From assembly GCF_018860565.1 (NCBI RefSeq), contig NZ_JAHKPS010000028.1, positions 186,001 to 250,000 of the forward strand: a DNA stretch of 64,000 nt. The letters run 5' to 3'. Numbering within the stretch: the stretch's first letter is position 1; each line of letters opens with the position of its first letter. The position numbers and the translations under genes were made by a program. This DNA is from Winogradskyella psychrotolerans (GTDB taxonomy: Bacteria; Bacteroidota; Bacteroidia; Flavobacteriales; Flavobacteriaceae). Below are positions 19,213 through 28,876 of the stretch, piece after piece. The notes under the pieces were generated by a model that worked only from the letters and a program-made list of their open reading frames with translations, was not told the origin of the DNA and did not search any database.

Positions 19213-19222
19213 CATACATATT

Positions 19223-20224
19223 ATGAGCAAAATAAAAGAAGAATTACAAAAACGCATCTTAGTTCTTGATGGCGCCATGGGAACCATGCTTCAACAATAT
19301 AATTTCTCAGAAGAAGATTTTAGAGGCGAACGTTTTAAAAATTATCCATCTCCATTAAAAGGCAATAACGATTTATTATCCATAACGCAACCAAAAGCCA
19401 TAGCAGAAATTCACGCTAAATATTTTGAAGCTGGAGCAGATATTGTTGAAACCAACACATTCTCTGGTACTACAATCGCCATGGCAGATTATGACATGGA
19501 AGATTTAGTCTATGAGTTGAATTATGAATCGGCTAAAATAGCCAAAGAAGTGGCTGATAAATTCACTAAAGCAAATCCTGAAAAACCACGTTTTGTAGCC
19601 GGAAGTATTGGCCCAACAAATAAAACAGCAAGTTTATCACCAGACGTTAACCGACCAGAATACAGAGCCATTACTTTTAACGAATTACGTATTGCCTATA
19701 AACAACAAGTAGAAGCGTTAATTGATGGCGGTACCGATTTACTTTTAGTGGAAACTATTTTTGATACTTTAAATGCAAAAGCCGCTTTATTTGCCATTGA
19801 AGTAGTCAAAGAAGAACGACATATTAATATTCCAATTATGGTTTCTGGAACCATAACGGATGCTTCAGGAAGAACCCTATCCGGGCAAACCGTAGAAGCA
19901 TTTTTAACCTCAATATCACATATTCCCTTATTAAGTGTTGGCTTTAATTGTGCCCTTGGTGCACAACAGTTAAAACCGTATTTACAGCGTTTATCTAATG
20001 AAACGGATTTCTATACCTCAGCACACCCAAATGCAGGATTACCAAATGCTTTTGGAGAATATGACGAAACACCAAAACAAATGCAAGGCTATATTGAAGA
20101 CTACCTTAAAAATAACCTTATCAATATTATTGGCGGCTGTTGTGGCACAAGTCCCGCGCATATTAAAGCCATTGCAGATGTCGCAAAAAATTACAAACCA
20201 AGATTAATACAAGAATTAGCATAA
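19223..20224 (+). CDS. metH: Methionine synthase, homocysteine-binding part (split MetH)
   Basis: 333 residues from the ATG at 19223; an in-frame TTG at 19199 adds eight non-conserved residues and overlaps the intergenic palindrome, so I reject it. [14 protein letters not shown] and ETNTFSGT are N-terminal MetH signatures. The zinc ligands are Cys in [10 protein letters not shown] and the Cys pair in [13 protein letters not shown]. It corresponds to the first domain of E. coli MetH only. The stop overlaps the ATG of the partner gene by one base (TAATG), so the two halves are translationally coupled and presumably assemble. Confidence 0.93.
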   Translation: MSKIKEELQKRILVLDGAMGTMLQQYNFSEEDFRGERFKNYPSPLKGNNDLLSITQPKAIAEIHAKYFEAGADIVETNTFSGTTIAMADYDMEDLVYELNYESAKIAKEVADKFTKANPEKPRFVAGSIGPTNKTASLSPDVNRPEYRAITFNELRIAYKQQVEALIDGGTDLLLVETIFDTLNAKAALFAIEVVKEERHINIPIMVSGTITDASGRTLSGQTVEAFLTSISHIPLLSVGFNCALGAQQLKPYLQRLSNETDFYTSAHPNAGLPNAFGEYDETPKQMQGYIEDYLKNNLINIIGGCCGTSPAHIKAIADVAKNYKPRLIQELA

Positions 20225-22956
20225 TGGCAGAATCTGATTGTAAGAAATACTTAACCTTATCTGGATTAGAACCTTTAGTGGTAACACCAGACAGTAACTT
20301 TATTAATATTGGAGAACGAACCAATGTAACTGGTTCTCGAAAATTTCTTCGTCTCATAAAAGAAGAAAAATACGATGAAGCTCTAGAGGTGGCGAGAGAT
20401 CAAGTCGATGGAGGCGCACAAATTCTAGATGTTAATATGGATGAAGGGATGCTCGATGGGGTTTATGCCATGACGACCTTTTTAAACCTCATCGCTTCAG
20501 AGCCCGATATTTCTAGAATCCCCTTAATGATAGATAGTTCTAAATGGGAAATCATTGAAGCGGGCTTACAAGTGGCTCAAGGAAAATGTGTGGTTAATTC
20601 TATTAGTTTAAAAGAAGGTGAAACGCAATTTAAACACCACGCCAAACTCATCAAACGTTACGGAGCCGCAGTTGTGGTAATGGCTTTTGATGAAGACGGC
20701 CAAGCGGACACTTACAACAGACGAATCGAAATCTGTAAACGTTCCTATCATATTTTGGTGAACGAACTTAAATTTCCTGCGCAAGACATCATCTTTGACC
20801 CTAATATTTTTCCAGTAGCCACAGGCATGGAGGAACATCGCAGAAATGCGCTCGACTTTTTTGAAGCGACCAAATGGATTCGTGAAAATTTACCATATGC
20901 TAACGTTTCTGGAGGTGTAAGCAATGTGTCGTTTTCGTTTAGAGGAAACAATATCGTTCGTGAAGCCATGCACTCTGCCTTTTTATATCATGCCATTAAA
21001 AACGGTATGAACATGGGCATTGTAAATCCAACCATGTTAGAAGTTTACGATGAAATAGACAAAGATTTATTAGAGCGTGTTGAAGATGTTTTATTTGACA
21101 GACGCGATGATGCTACAGAACGTTTATTAGATTTTGCAGAATCGGTAAAAGGACAGAAAAAAGAACACGAGGATAAGGTTTTAGAATGGAGAAGTCATCC
21201 GTTGCAAGATCGAATTACACATGCTTTAGTAAAAGGTATTGATGCCTTTATCTTGGAAGATGTTGAAGAAGCACGAATGGCATCCGCCAAACCCATTGAA
21301 GTTATAGAAGGTCATTTAATGATTGGGATGAATGTGGTTGGCGATTTATTTGGAAGCGGTAAAATGTTTCTACCTCAGGTGGTAAAATCGGCTCGTGTAA
21401 TGAAAAAAGCCGTCGCATATTTACAACCGTTTATTGAAGCTGAAAAAGACGGCAAACAAGAGTTCTCCGGTAAAATTTTAATGGCGACAGTAAAAGGTGA
21501 TGTTCATGATATTGGAAAAAATATTGTAAGCGTTGTGTTAGGTTGTAATAATTACGAAATCATTGACCTTGGTGTTATGGTACCACCAGAAAAAATTATT
21601 GAAACCGCCATTAAAGAAAAAGTAGATATTATTGGTTTAAGTGGCTTAATTACGCCTTCGCTAGATGAAATGGTCTATGTTTCTAAAGAACTCGAAAAAC
21701 AGAATGTAAAAATCCCACTTATTATTGGTGGTGCAACAACCTCTAGAGCGCATTCTGCTGTGAAAATTGCACCGCACTATAACAATACAGTGGTGCATAT
21801 TAATGATGCCTCGAGAGCGGTAACGGTAGTTGGAAATTTACTTCAAAACGATAGTCGAATTTATAAAAATCAGATTCGAGAAGAGTATGATGCATTCCGT
21901 GAACAATTCTTAAAGCGTACCAAGAAAAAAGACTATTTAACGCTTTCGGATGCTCGAAAAAACAAGTTAAAAATCGATTGGAACACCTCTAACATCGTAA
22001 AACCTCAGCAATTAGGCATTCAAATTATAGATGATTTTGACATCACTAAATTGGAAGAATTTATAGATTGGTCACCCTTTTTTAGAAGTTGGGATTTACA
22101 TGGCAAATATCCAGATATACTAACAGATACCGTTGTTGGAGAGCAAGCCACAGAGTTGTTTGCAGATGCTAAAATATTATTGAAACGTATTTTTGAAGAA
22201 AAGCTCTTAACAGCTAAAGCCATTTTTGGATTATTTGAAGCTAATACGGTTAATGATGATGATATTGAAGTGACAATCTCTGATGATTATACTGAACTTG
22301 ATTTAGTGTCTCAGAAAGAAGGTCTCGACGGCACTCGACCAGACAAATTAAAATTCTTAACCCTTCGTCAGCAATCCAAAAAAGCCCAAGGTAAACCCAA
22401 TATTGCACTAGCCGATTTTATTGCACCTAAAGCTTCAGGAAAACAAGATTATATGGGATGTTTTTGTGTATCCACGGGATTTGGAACAGCTGCATTAGCT
22501 GCTCAATTTGAAGCGGAACACGACGATTATAATTCCATTATGATTAAAGCCTTAGCTGATCGTTTGGCAGAAGCTTTTGCGGAATACCTACACAAAGAAG
22601 TCAGAACCAAACATTGGAGCTATGCAAAAAACGAAAACTTAACTAATGCCGATTTAATAAAGGAACAGTATAAAGGTATTCGTCCCGCACCTGGTTATCC
22701 TGCTTGCCCAGACCATTTAGAAAAGACCAGCATTTGGAAACTTTTAAATGTAGAAGAAACCATTGGAGTAAAACTCACGGAAAGTTTAGCCATGTGGCCA
22801 GCGGCAAGTGTTAGTGGTTATTATTTTGGAAATCCCGAAGCCAGATATTTTGGATTAGGAAAGATAAAAGAAGACCAAGTGGAAGATTATAGTAAAAGAC
22901 GACACATAAGCATAGATGAGGCTACAAAATGGTTGAGCCCAAATATTGCAGATTAA
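20224..22956 (+). CDS. metH: Methionine synthase, folate/cobalamin/activation part (split MetH)
   Basis: 910 residues. A pterin-binding domain (about 20-290, [27 protein letters not shown]), a cobalamin cap and B12-binding domain with the axial-His motif [16 protein letters not shown] (about 425-440), and a C-terminal AdoMet activation domain with [12 protein letters not shown] (about 820-831). Only the homocysteine domain is missing; it is supplied by the preceding gene. It transfers methyl from 5-methyl-tetrahydrofolate via cobalamin to homocysteine. B12 dependence is clear from the motif. Confidence 0.95.
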   Translation: MAESDCKKYLTLSGLEPLVVTPDSNFINIGERTNVTGSRKFLRLIKEEKYDEALEVARDQVDGGAQILDVNMDEGMLDGVYAMTTFLNLIASEPDISRIPLMIDSSKWEIIEAGLQVAQGKCVVNSISLKEGETQFKHHAKLIKRYGAAVVVMAFDEDGQADTYNRRIEICKRSYHILVNELKFPAQDIIFDPNIFPVATGMEEHRRNALDFFEATKWIRENLPYANVSGGVSNVSFSFRGNNIVREAMHSAFLYHAIKNGMNMGIVNPTMLEVYDEIDKDLLERVEDVLFDRRDDATERLLDFAESVKGQKKEHEDKVLEWRSHPLQDRITHALVKGIDAFILEDVEEARMASAKPIEVIEGHLMIGMNVVGDLFGSGKMFLPQVVKSARVMKKAVAYLQPFIEAEKDGKQEFSGKILMATVKGDVHDIGKNIVSVVLGCNNYEIIDLGVMVPPEKIIETAIKEKVDIIGLSGLITPSLDEMVYVSKELEKQNVKIPLIIGGATTSRAHSAVKIAPHYNNTVVHINDASRAVTVVGNLLQNDSRIYKNQIREEYDAFREQFLKRTKKKDYLTLSDARKNKLKIDWNTSNIVKPQQLGIQIIDDFDITKLEEFIDWSPFFRSWDLHGKYPDILTDTVVGEQATELFADAKILLKRIFEEKLLTAKAIFGLFEANTVNDDDIEVTISDDYTELDLVSQKEGLDGTRPDKLKFLTLRQQSKKAQGKPNIALADFIAPKASGKQDYMGCFCVSTGFGTAALAAQFEAEHDDYNSIMIKALADRLAEAFAEYLHKEVRTKHWSYAKNENLTNADLIKEQYKGIRPAPGYPACPDHLEKTSIWKLLNVEETIGVKLTESLAMWPAASVSGYYFGNPEARYFGLGKIKEDQVEDYSKRRHISIDEATKWLSPNIAD

Positions 22957-22972
22957 TAGAGTTACAATTATA

Positions 22973-23063
22973 GACCTAGCAGGTTTTAAAAACCTTGCAA
23001 GTCAAAAAATAATGTCTATAAAAAATTAAGATTAAACATTAAAGAGATACCTGCTTTCGCAGG
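22973..23063. repeat. Two hairpin elements in the metH-metF gap
   Basis: An imperfect palindrome (GACCTAGCAGGTTTT ... AAAACCTTGCAAGTC, 22973-23003) is followed by a perfect CCTGC-TTTC-GCAGG hairpin (23050-23063) that ends 7 bases before the metF ATG. The second resembles the ACCTGCNTTCGCAGG repeat found between genes of many flavobacteria. Neither has a U-tract. Confidence 0.55.
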
Positions 23064-23070
23064 CAATAGT

Positions 23071-24027
23071 ATGAAAGTAACAGACCACATAAAAAACGCG
23101 AACGGAAAAACACAATTCTCTTTTGAGATATTACCTCCATTAAAAGGGCAGCATATTCAGTCTATTTTTGACAATATAGATCCATTAATGGAATTTAAAC
23201 CACCATTTATTGATGTTACTTATCACAGGGAAGAATATGTTTTTAAAGAAGTTGAAAATGGATTACTAAAAAAACAAGTTGTTAAAAAACGACCTGGAAC
23301 AGTTGGGATTTGTGCTGCGATTCAGAATAAATACGGAGTAGATGCTATTCCTCATATTTTGTGTGGAGGCTTTACCAAAGAAGACACAGAAAACTTCTTA
23401 ATTGATTTGGATTTTTTGGGCATTGAAAATGTTATGGCATTACGTGGTGATGCCGTTAAAAGTGAAACCTACTTTAAACCTGAAAAAGAGGGTCATAATT
23501 ATGCCTGTGAACTCGTAGCTCAAATTGATGATATGAATAACGCTAAGTATTTAGATGATGCCTTACAAAACAGCTCTGCTACAAATTTTTGTATTGGCGC
23601 AGCTGCATATCCAGAAAAACACATGGAAGCACCTAGCTTAGATAGTGATATTCATTTCTTAAAAAAGAAAATTAAAAATGGGGCGACCTATATTGTAACT
23701 CAAATGTTTTTTGATAATCAGAAATATTTTGATTTTGTTGCTAAATGCCGAAAAGAAGGCATAACAGTTCCTATTATCCCTGGACTAAAACCTATTGCGA
23801 CTAAAAAACAACTGAATCTAATTCCACACCGTTTTCATGTAGATTTACCAGAAGAATTAATTATTGCAATCGTAAAATGCAAAGACAATAAAGCGGTACG
23901 ACAAGTAGGAATTGAATGGTGTATTCAACAATCCAAAGCGCTTCAAGATGCAGGCATACCTGTGCTGCATTATTATTCTATGGGAAAAAGTGACAATATT
24001 CAGGCTATTGCTTCTGCGTTATTTTAG
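23071..24027 (+). CDS. metF: Methylenetetrahydrofolate reductase
   Basis: 318 residues, normal length for bacterial MetF. FSFEILPPLKGQ has the catalytic Glu, DVTYHREEY and LRGDAVKSETYF are family blocks, and IVTQMFFDNQKYFDFV with IPGLKPI completes the TIM-barrel FAD site. It reduces 5,10-methylene-THF to 5-methyl-THF for MetH, and is the last gene of the SAM-riboswitch operon. A hairpin ends just upstream of its start. Confidence 0.95.
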   Translation: MKVTDHIKNANGKTQFSFEILPPLKGQHIQSIFDNIDPLMEFKPPFIDVTYHREEYVFKEVENGLLKKQVVKKRPGTVGICAAIQNKYGVDAIPHILCGGFTKEDTENFLIDLDFLGIENVMALRGDAVKSETYFKPEKEGHNYACELVAQIDDMNNAKYLDDALQNSSATNFCIGAAAYPEKHMEAPSLDSDIHFLKKKIKNGATYIVTQMFFDNQKYFDFVAKCRKEGITVPIIPGLKPIATKKQLNLIPHRFHVDLPEELIIAIVKCKDNKAVRQVGIEWCIQQSKALQDAGIPVLHYYSMGKSDNIQAIASALF

Positions 24028-24054
24028 ATAAAAAATATATGTGTTTCTCAAAAA

Positions 24055-25428
24055 TTAAGGAACTACAATTGATGAATTAATCCAACATCCTATTTCTATG
24101 GTTTTACCAGACATATCTCTGAGAAATATGTCTTCTTTTGTTGGCGCTTTTGCTTCATAATTTGCCACATATTGATTCACTAATTTTTGTAATGTAGGAT
24201 CTACCCTAGAACCTTTCTTTGCTTCTTTAGCGGCTAACCAATATACAGCTCTTTGATAAAAATTATCCTTACCACAATGCTTTGCACTTTCACCATACAT
24301 TTCGGCAATTAACACATGCGGATTTCCGTTCGCAGGATTTAACTTTAAAGCTTTATTAAAATAGCCTCTTGCTTTACTATATTGTTTCTGTTTCTTAAGA
24401 ATAACACCAATTCTTAGTGCTAATTTTGATTTTTTAAATGTATCTGTTTCTAACTCATAAGCCTCTTCTAAAAATTTAAAAGCTTCTGCTGTTTTATTCT
24501 TTTTAATTAAAATGGTTGCAACGTAAACTTTTGTATCGGCTGATGGTGAAACCTCATCATATTGTTTTACAAGTTTTTCATAGAGTGCCGCTTCTGTGCA
24601 TTCCTTATGATACATTCTACTTACAGCGCGTTTTAACCAAACAGCATCATTTTTATTAATTTCAAACGCTTTAGTATAAAGTGGAATTAAATTATCGCAA
24701 TTGGCTTTTTTACTCAGTATTGCATCAATATTCCCCTGAATAAGTGCATAATTTTTAAGGTAGCTTTCATAGACTTTTTTTCTGTTTTTTTCTTTTGAGG
24801 ACAGTGCTTCTCCGCTTTCCATTTTTAAGACTAATTCATTTAATTTTTCTGAATAATTCTGAATTTCAACTTGAATTTTCTCGCTAACATCGTCATAAGT
24901 ATTAAACAGTTCTGCATCTGTTTTCTTAGCTGCATCATACAAATCTACCATTACCGAGAAATAAGTATAAAGACTCTTAGGGTGTGTGAAGGTTTTTGAA
25001 TCTGCTATAAATGTATTGTTAAAGCAATCATATAATTCATCATTGCTTTTCTTGAAGTTATCTTTATAATCATATTGCAGCTGACAAATTTTAGCATCAT
25101 ACTCTCCTTTAGATGTTCTATTGGTAAAATAGTGTTGTCGCTCTGTCCATAAATTGATTAAGTCTTGAAGAAACTCTAATTTTAAATCGTCTACAGAATT
25201 TTCAATTTTATATTTTAAAATCTTTTCACCATCTATATAAATAGCTATATTTAAATTCGGACATTCAGTCCTTACGTATAGCCAAGGCTCATAGGCAGCA
25301 TCGTACTTTTTTGCCTTTACATTTTCATGAAAAATTGAAAGTTTAGTATTACATACTTCCTTTTGGGCATTAATAGTCCCTAAACTACATATAAAAATAA
25401 TACAAAAGAGGATGGATTTCTTTGTCAT
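24055..25428 (-). CDS. Exported TPR protein of unknown function
   Basis: 457 residues with a signal peptide (LFCIIFICSLGTINAQ). TPR-like helices fill much of the protein; the clearest block is near residues 345-375 (RGYFNKALKLNPANGNPHVL). Conserved-looking Cys residues occur (RTECPNLNIA, YHKECTEAAL, AKHCGKDNFY). Similar exported TPR proteins are frequent in flavobacteria. No partner or pathway can be named. It converges on metF. Confidence 0.75.
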   Translation of the reverse strand: MTKKSILFCIIFICSLGTINAQKEVCNTKLSIFHENVKAKKYDAAYEPWLYVRTECPNLNIAIYIDGEKILKYKIENSVDDLKLEFLQDLINLWTERQHYFTNRTSKGEYDAKICQLQYDYKDNFKKSNDELYDCFNNTFIADSKTFTHPKSLYTYFSVMVDLYDAAKKTDAELFNTYDDVSEKIQVEIQNYSEKLNELVLKMESGEALSSKEKNRKKVYESYLKNYALIQGNIDAILSKKANCDNLIPLYTKAFEINKNDAVWLKRAVSRMYHKECTEAALYEKLVKQYDEVSPSADTKVYVATILIKKNKTAEAFKFLEEAYELETDTFKKSKLALRIGVILKKQKQYSKARGYFNKALKLNPANGNPHVLIAEMYGESAKHCGKDNFYQRAVYWLAAKEAKKGSRVDPTLQKLVNQYVANYEAKAPTKEDIFLRDMSGKTIEIGCWINSSIVVP

Positions 25429-25577
25429 AATGAGGTTGTTTATAGTTAGTTACAAGCTATAAAGCCACAAAAAACATACCAAAGACCTGAAAAACAACAT
25501 TATACGCTCACATACATATAACTTCCACAACACGACACATGCAAACATTTAACAAACAAGCCGTTAAACCAAAAACA

Positions 25578-26408
25578 CTATTTCTTTTTAGTAAAAATAT
25601 TCAAAGTTAGTCCCGAAATAATAAGTAAAATACCTATCAAACTCCAAATGGTATAAATTTCCTTAAACCAGACCAAGCCAATAATAATTGTAAAAATGAC
25701 TTCAAGATATTTAAGAGGTGCTATTTGGTTGGTTTCTCCAGCTTGCATTGCTTTTGTCATATATAACTGAGCAAAATACCCAAAAACACCTAGACTTAAC
25801 AATATAAGCCATTCTTTACCTACTGGATTTACCCAAGCATTAATTGATAAAACCCCACCAATTACAGCCGAAATAATCATAAAATGATTGACCACCACCA
25901 CTGGGTGATCTTCATTTCCTATTTTTCTAATAGTGATATAAACTAATCCTACAAAAACCGCAGAAACTAAGGCGAAGACCATCCCTTTAATTTCTAATTC
26001 GGTATCAAATCCTTTTAAAACTAACACTCCTAAAAAAGCCATTAAAAAAAAGAACCATTGTATAGATTTTATTTTTTCCTTTAGAAATAATAATGCAAAA
26101 AGAGCGGCAAAAATTGGACCTATATATCGTATTGAAACAGCTGTACCCATTGCAATATACTTTATAGATAAAAAGAATAAAGTCATAGATATGAGCCCGA
26201 ATATACTTCGCATTATCAATAGCCCTTTTTTATTTCCCAATAAAGAAATCTTATGTTTTAATAAAAATGGTATTGTAAAAAACAGAGAACCAATGGACCT
26301 AAAAAAGACAATTTGATAAACTCCAAAATTATTTAATGACTTTACAAATACATTTAAAAATGTAAACGCTAGTGCACTAATTATCATGTATTGAATGGCT
26401 TGTTTCAA
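25578..26408 (-). CDS. EamA/DMT family transporter
   Basis: 276 residues with about ten membrane helices arranged as two EamA repeats. The second-repeat motif QIAPLKYLEVIFTIIIGLVW and the first-repeat MGTAVSIRYIGPIFAALFAL are typical. Substrate unknown (the family moves amino acids, nucleosides and other metabolites). It follows the half-size lacI gene on the same strand, 91 bases away, so co-transcription with the kdgK operon is possible. Confidence 0.85.
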   Translation of the reverse strand: MKQAIQYMIISALAFTFLNVFVKSLNNFGVYQIVFFRSIGSLFFTIPFLLKHKISLLGNKKGLLIMRSIFGLISMTLFFLSIKYIAMGTAVSIRYIGPIFAALFALLFLKEKIKSIQWFFFLMAFLGVLVLKGFDTELEIKGMVFALVSAVFVGLVYITIRKIGNEDHPVVVVNHFMIISAVIGGVLSINAWVNPVGKEWLILLSLGVFGYFAQLYMTKAMQAGETNQIAPLKYLEVIFTIIIGLVWFKEIYTIWSLIGILLIISGLTLNIFTKKK

Positions 26409-26499
26409 AATATTGATTATTGTAATTAATGCAAGGTTATAACTATTTTAATGTTTTTCTTTAAATAAAAAACATTATCTAAAATAGCAAAGTAAAACC

Positions 26500-27018
26500 T
26501 TAGTTGCCTTTTAATAAATTTATTAGACTATTATACGAAAGTTGTTTTACCTCTTCAAGCGATTGATTACTGTCAATATTTAGTAATTCTATAGAAAGTG
26601 AATTCCCTTCAAATTGTGATTTTTGTTTACTTTCTGATGAAATAATAATGGCTCCTTCAATAGAACCATCGTTAAGATTTTTAATGTAGTTTAACTCCTT
26701 CTCATAAGAATTAAACGACTGATAAAACAGAATTCTATACCCAAATCTTTCTGCAGATTTCTGTAAATAGCATAGAGAATGGCTATAACATGCTTTGGTT
26801 ACTTCAGGTAATATAACTGCAATAGACTCTGTTTTTTTTATTCTAAGAGAAACAGCATAATTATTAGGTACATAATTATGCTGTTTAGCTATTGTATTAA
26901 TTGTTTTTCGTGTAGCTTCACTAATCTCAAGCTTATTATTTAAAGCTTTAGATACCGTAGATATAGAATATCCAGATAAAGACGAAAGTTCCTTTATAGT
27001 TACAGCAGACGATTTCAA
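26500..27018 (-). CDS. Half-size LacI family regulator
   Basis: 172 residues, about half of a normal LacI protein (330-350). The DNA-binding domain is intact (VTIKELSSLSGYSISTVSKA, residues 6-25, and the hinge NYVPNNYAVSLR), and the start of the periplasmic-binding-protein-like N-subdomain is present (SIAVILPEVTKACYSH). The chain then ends soon after GAIIISSES with a short tail. No continuation is readable in any frame in the 91 bases before the next gene, so a simple frameshift is unlikely. The start lies 6 bases after the KDPG aldolase stop, so it is in the kdgK-eda operon. It could bind DNA without sensing sugar; this is inference. Confidence 0.8.
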   Translation of the reverse strand: MKSSAVTIKELSSLSGYSISTVSKALNNKLEISEATRKTINTIAKQHNYVPNNYAVSLRIKKTESIAVILPEVTKACYSHSLCYLQKSAERFGYRILFYQSFNSYEKELNYIKNLNDGSIEGAIIISSESKQKSQFEGNSLSIELLNIDSNQSLEEVKQLSYNSLINLLKGN

Positions 27019-27024
27019 TACTTT

Positions 27025-27690
27025 TTATTTTAAATCTTTAATTATTGCTAATGCATTTCTCGTATCCGATTCTATTTTAGCCAAATCATAATTACCATCA
27101 GCATTTTTAGCAATAAGTTTAGAGCCCATACCAACACATGTGACACCTGCTTTAAACCAACCTTCTAAATTTTCTTTAGTTGGAGATACTCCACCTGTTG
27201 GCATTATGCTTGTCCAAGGTTGCGGACCACGAATAGCCTTAACAAAATCGGGACCATAAATACCACCTGGAAACAATTTTACAACTTCGCAGCCTAGTTC
27301 TTCTGCCCTACAGATTTCGGTTAAAGAACCACATCCTGGAGACCAAGCCACTTTACGTCTATTACAAACTATTGCAATGTCTTCTCTTAAAACAGGCGTT
27401 ACTATAAAGTTTGCTCCTAAAGCCATAAAACGAGATGCTGATGCTGCATCAGTCACAGATCCCACACCCATAATCATTCCAGGTAATTCTTTAAGTACCC
27501 ATTTATTAAGTTCACCAAAAACTTCGTGAGCAAAATCTCCTCTTGCTGTAAATTCTAATAATCGTGCACCACCATCGTAAGTAGCTTTGATTACTTTTTT
27601 ACTAATTTCTATATCTGCGTTATAAAACAATGGAACCATTCCGGTTTGTTTCATAACATTTGCGACTTCTATTCTTGAAAAATTTGCCAT
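27025..27690 (-). CDS. eda: 2-dehydro-3-deoxy-6-phosphogluconate aldolase
   Basis: 221 residues, class I aldolase fold. The Schiff-base Lys lies in CEVVKLFPGGIYG, the catalytic Glu in RLLEFTARGD, and GVGSVTDAASAS and MPTGGVSPTKENL are the phosphate-binding and barrel signatures of KDPG aldolases. It splits KDPG into pyruvate and glyceraldehyde-3-phosphate, the last step of alginate monomer catabolism. It lies 4 bases after kdgK and 6 before the half-size lacI. Confidence 0.93.
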   Translation of the reverse strand: MANFSRIEVANVMKQTGMVPLFYNADIEISKKVIKATYDGGARLLEFTARGDFAHEVFGELNKWVLKELPGMIMGVGSVTDAASASRFMALGANFIVTPVLREDIAIVCNRRKVAWSPGCGSLTEICRAEELGCEVVKLFPGGIYGPDFVKAIRGPQPWTSIMPTGGVSPTKENLEGWFKAGVTCVGMGSKLIAKNADGNYDLAKIESDTRNALAIIKDLK

Positions 27691-27694
27691 AATT

Positions 27695-28741
27695 TTATCT
27701 TGCTACACGTCCTGAGGCGTCACCACCCATTAATTTTTCTACTTCTGCTACAGTTACTAAATTGGCATCACCTTTAATAGTGTGTTTTAAACATGAAGCT
27801 GCAACTGCAAAATCCAATGCATTTTGGTCATCTTCAGGATATTTTAATAATCCGTAGATTAATCCACCCATAAATGAATCACCTCCACCTACACGATCAA
27901 CGATATCCGTAATTTGATACTGACGTGTTTCATACATTGTTTTACCATCGTATAACACACCTGCCCAAGTATTATGAGATGCTGAAATTGAACCTCTTAA
28001 AGTTGTAATTACTTTTTTAGCTCTTGGGAATTTTTCCATCATTTGTTTACAAACCGATAAGAACGCTTCCGCTTTTACATCGTGTCCATGTTTATGTACA
28101 TCTAAACCTTCAGGATGAATATTAAAATGCTTTTCAGCATCTTCTTCGTTTCCTAACACAACATCACAATACGACGTTAATTCCGTCATTATTTTTTCTC
28201 TGTGTGCTGCATCACAATACGTCCAAAGTTTAGCTCTATAATTTAAATCTGTAGAAATAGTCACTCCCATTTCACTAGCAATTTTAACAGCTTCTAAACA
28301 AGCATCTGCTGCGCCTTGAGAAATTGCAGGAGTTATACCTGTCCAATGAAACCAAGCTACATCTTTAAACACTGCTTTCCAATCTACCATTCCTGGTTCT
28401 ATTTCAGAAATAGCAGAATGTGCTCTATCGTAAACAACTTTAGACCCTCTACTTACGGCTCCAGTTTCTAAGAAATAAATCCCTAAACGGTCTCCTCCAT
28501 AAATAATTTTATCTACACCAACACCTCTTTTACGCATTTCCATCATAGCACATTCACCAATATCATTTTTTGGTAAACGTGTTACAAAATCTACTGGTAC
28601 ACCATAATTAGCTAAAGACACTGCTACGTTAGATTCACCTCCACCATACACCACATCAAAACTTGATGCTTGTGAAAATCTTAAAAATTGTTGAGGAGCT
28701 AATCGTAACATGATTTCTCCGAAAGTAACTACTTTTTTCAT
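27695..28741 (-). CDS. kdgK: 2-keto-3-deoxygluconate kinase (PfkB family)
   Basis: 348 residues. The PfkB signatures are GGGESNVAVSLANYGVP at the N-terminus and DRVGGGDSFMGGLIYGLL at about 285-302, where Asp is the catalytic base. FHWTGITPAISQ is shared with the paralogue at 29900-30904. It is followed by KDPG aldolase and its promoter carries a 22-bp palindrome, so phosphorylation of KDG from alginate is the best assignment. It is a long PfkB member; close neighbours of this type are seen in other Bacteroidota alginate loci. Confidence 0.88.
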   Translation of the reverse strand: MKKVVTFGEIMLRLAPQQFLRFSQASSFDVVYGGGESNVAVSLANYGVPVDFVTRLPKNDIGECAMMEMRKRGVGVDKIIYGGDRLGIYFLETGAVSRGSKVVYDRAHSAISEIEPGMVDWKAVFKDVAWFHWTGITPAISQGAADACLEAVKIASEMGVTISTDLNYRAKLWTYCDAAHREKIMTELTSYCDVVLGNEEDAEKHFNIHPEGLDVHKHGHDVKAEAFLSVCKQMMEKFPRAKKVITTLRGSISASHNTWAGVLYDGKTMYETRQYQITDIVDRVGGGDSFMGGLIYGLLKYPEDDQNALDFAVAASCLKHTIKGDANLVTVAEVEKLMGGDASGRVAR

Positions 28742-28764
28742 CCTATATTTTAATTAAATATTGT

Positions 28765-28786
28765 TTTGCTTAAACGTTTAAGCAAA
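28765..28786. promoter_or_regulatory. Perfect 22-bp palindrome, LacI operator candidate (kdgK side)
   Basis: The core GCTTAAACGTTTAAGC extends to a perfect 22-bp palindrome centred between 28775 and 28776. An identical copy lies 79 bp away on the lacI side. It lies 23 bases upstream of the kdgK start and overlaps a -7-like element (AAAGTTTG, minus strand). The central CG with symmetric arms is typical of LacI-family sites. Confidence 0.85.
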
Positions 28787-28800
28787 CTTTTTAAAAATAA

Positions 28801-28822
28801 ATCAAAACAATGTTGTTTTGAT
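28801..28822. promoter_or_regulatory. Second inverted repeat midway between the two operators
   Basis: ATCAAAACAA and TTGTTTTGAT are perfect 10-base arms separated by TG. The centre (28811.5) is within 4 bases of the midpoint of the two 22-bp palindromes. It contains the -33 TTTG of the lacI promoter and could bind an activator or the short LacI. Confidence 0.6.
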
Positions 28823-28847
28823 TTTTAAAGTTAAAACGATACTTTTG
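28817..28847 (+). promoter_or_regulatory. lacI promoter
   Basis: TTTG (28817-28820), exactly 19 bases, then TACTTTTG (28840-28847): a perfect Bacteroidota -33/-7 match. The right-hand 22-bp palindrome begins inside the -7 element (at 28844), so binding there would block initiation of lacI itself. Confidence 0.75.
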
Positions 28848-28865
28848 CTTAAACGTTTAAGCAAA
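28844..28865. promoter_or_regulatory. Perfect 22-bp palindrome, LacI operator candidate (lacI side)
   Basis: Identical to the palindrome at 28765-28786. It overlaps the last four bases of the lacI -7 element and ends 11 bases before the TTG start. This predicts autoregulation and, with the second copy, possible looping across 79 bp (about 7.5 helical turns). Confidence 0.85.
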
Positions 28866-28876
28866 TATATATAAAC

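Noticed and set aside
26409-26499. Frameshifted remainder of the half-size LacI
   Set aside because: Only 91 bases are available, none of the frames resembles an effector domain, and the EamA gene starts directly after.
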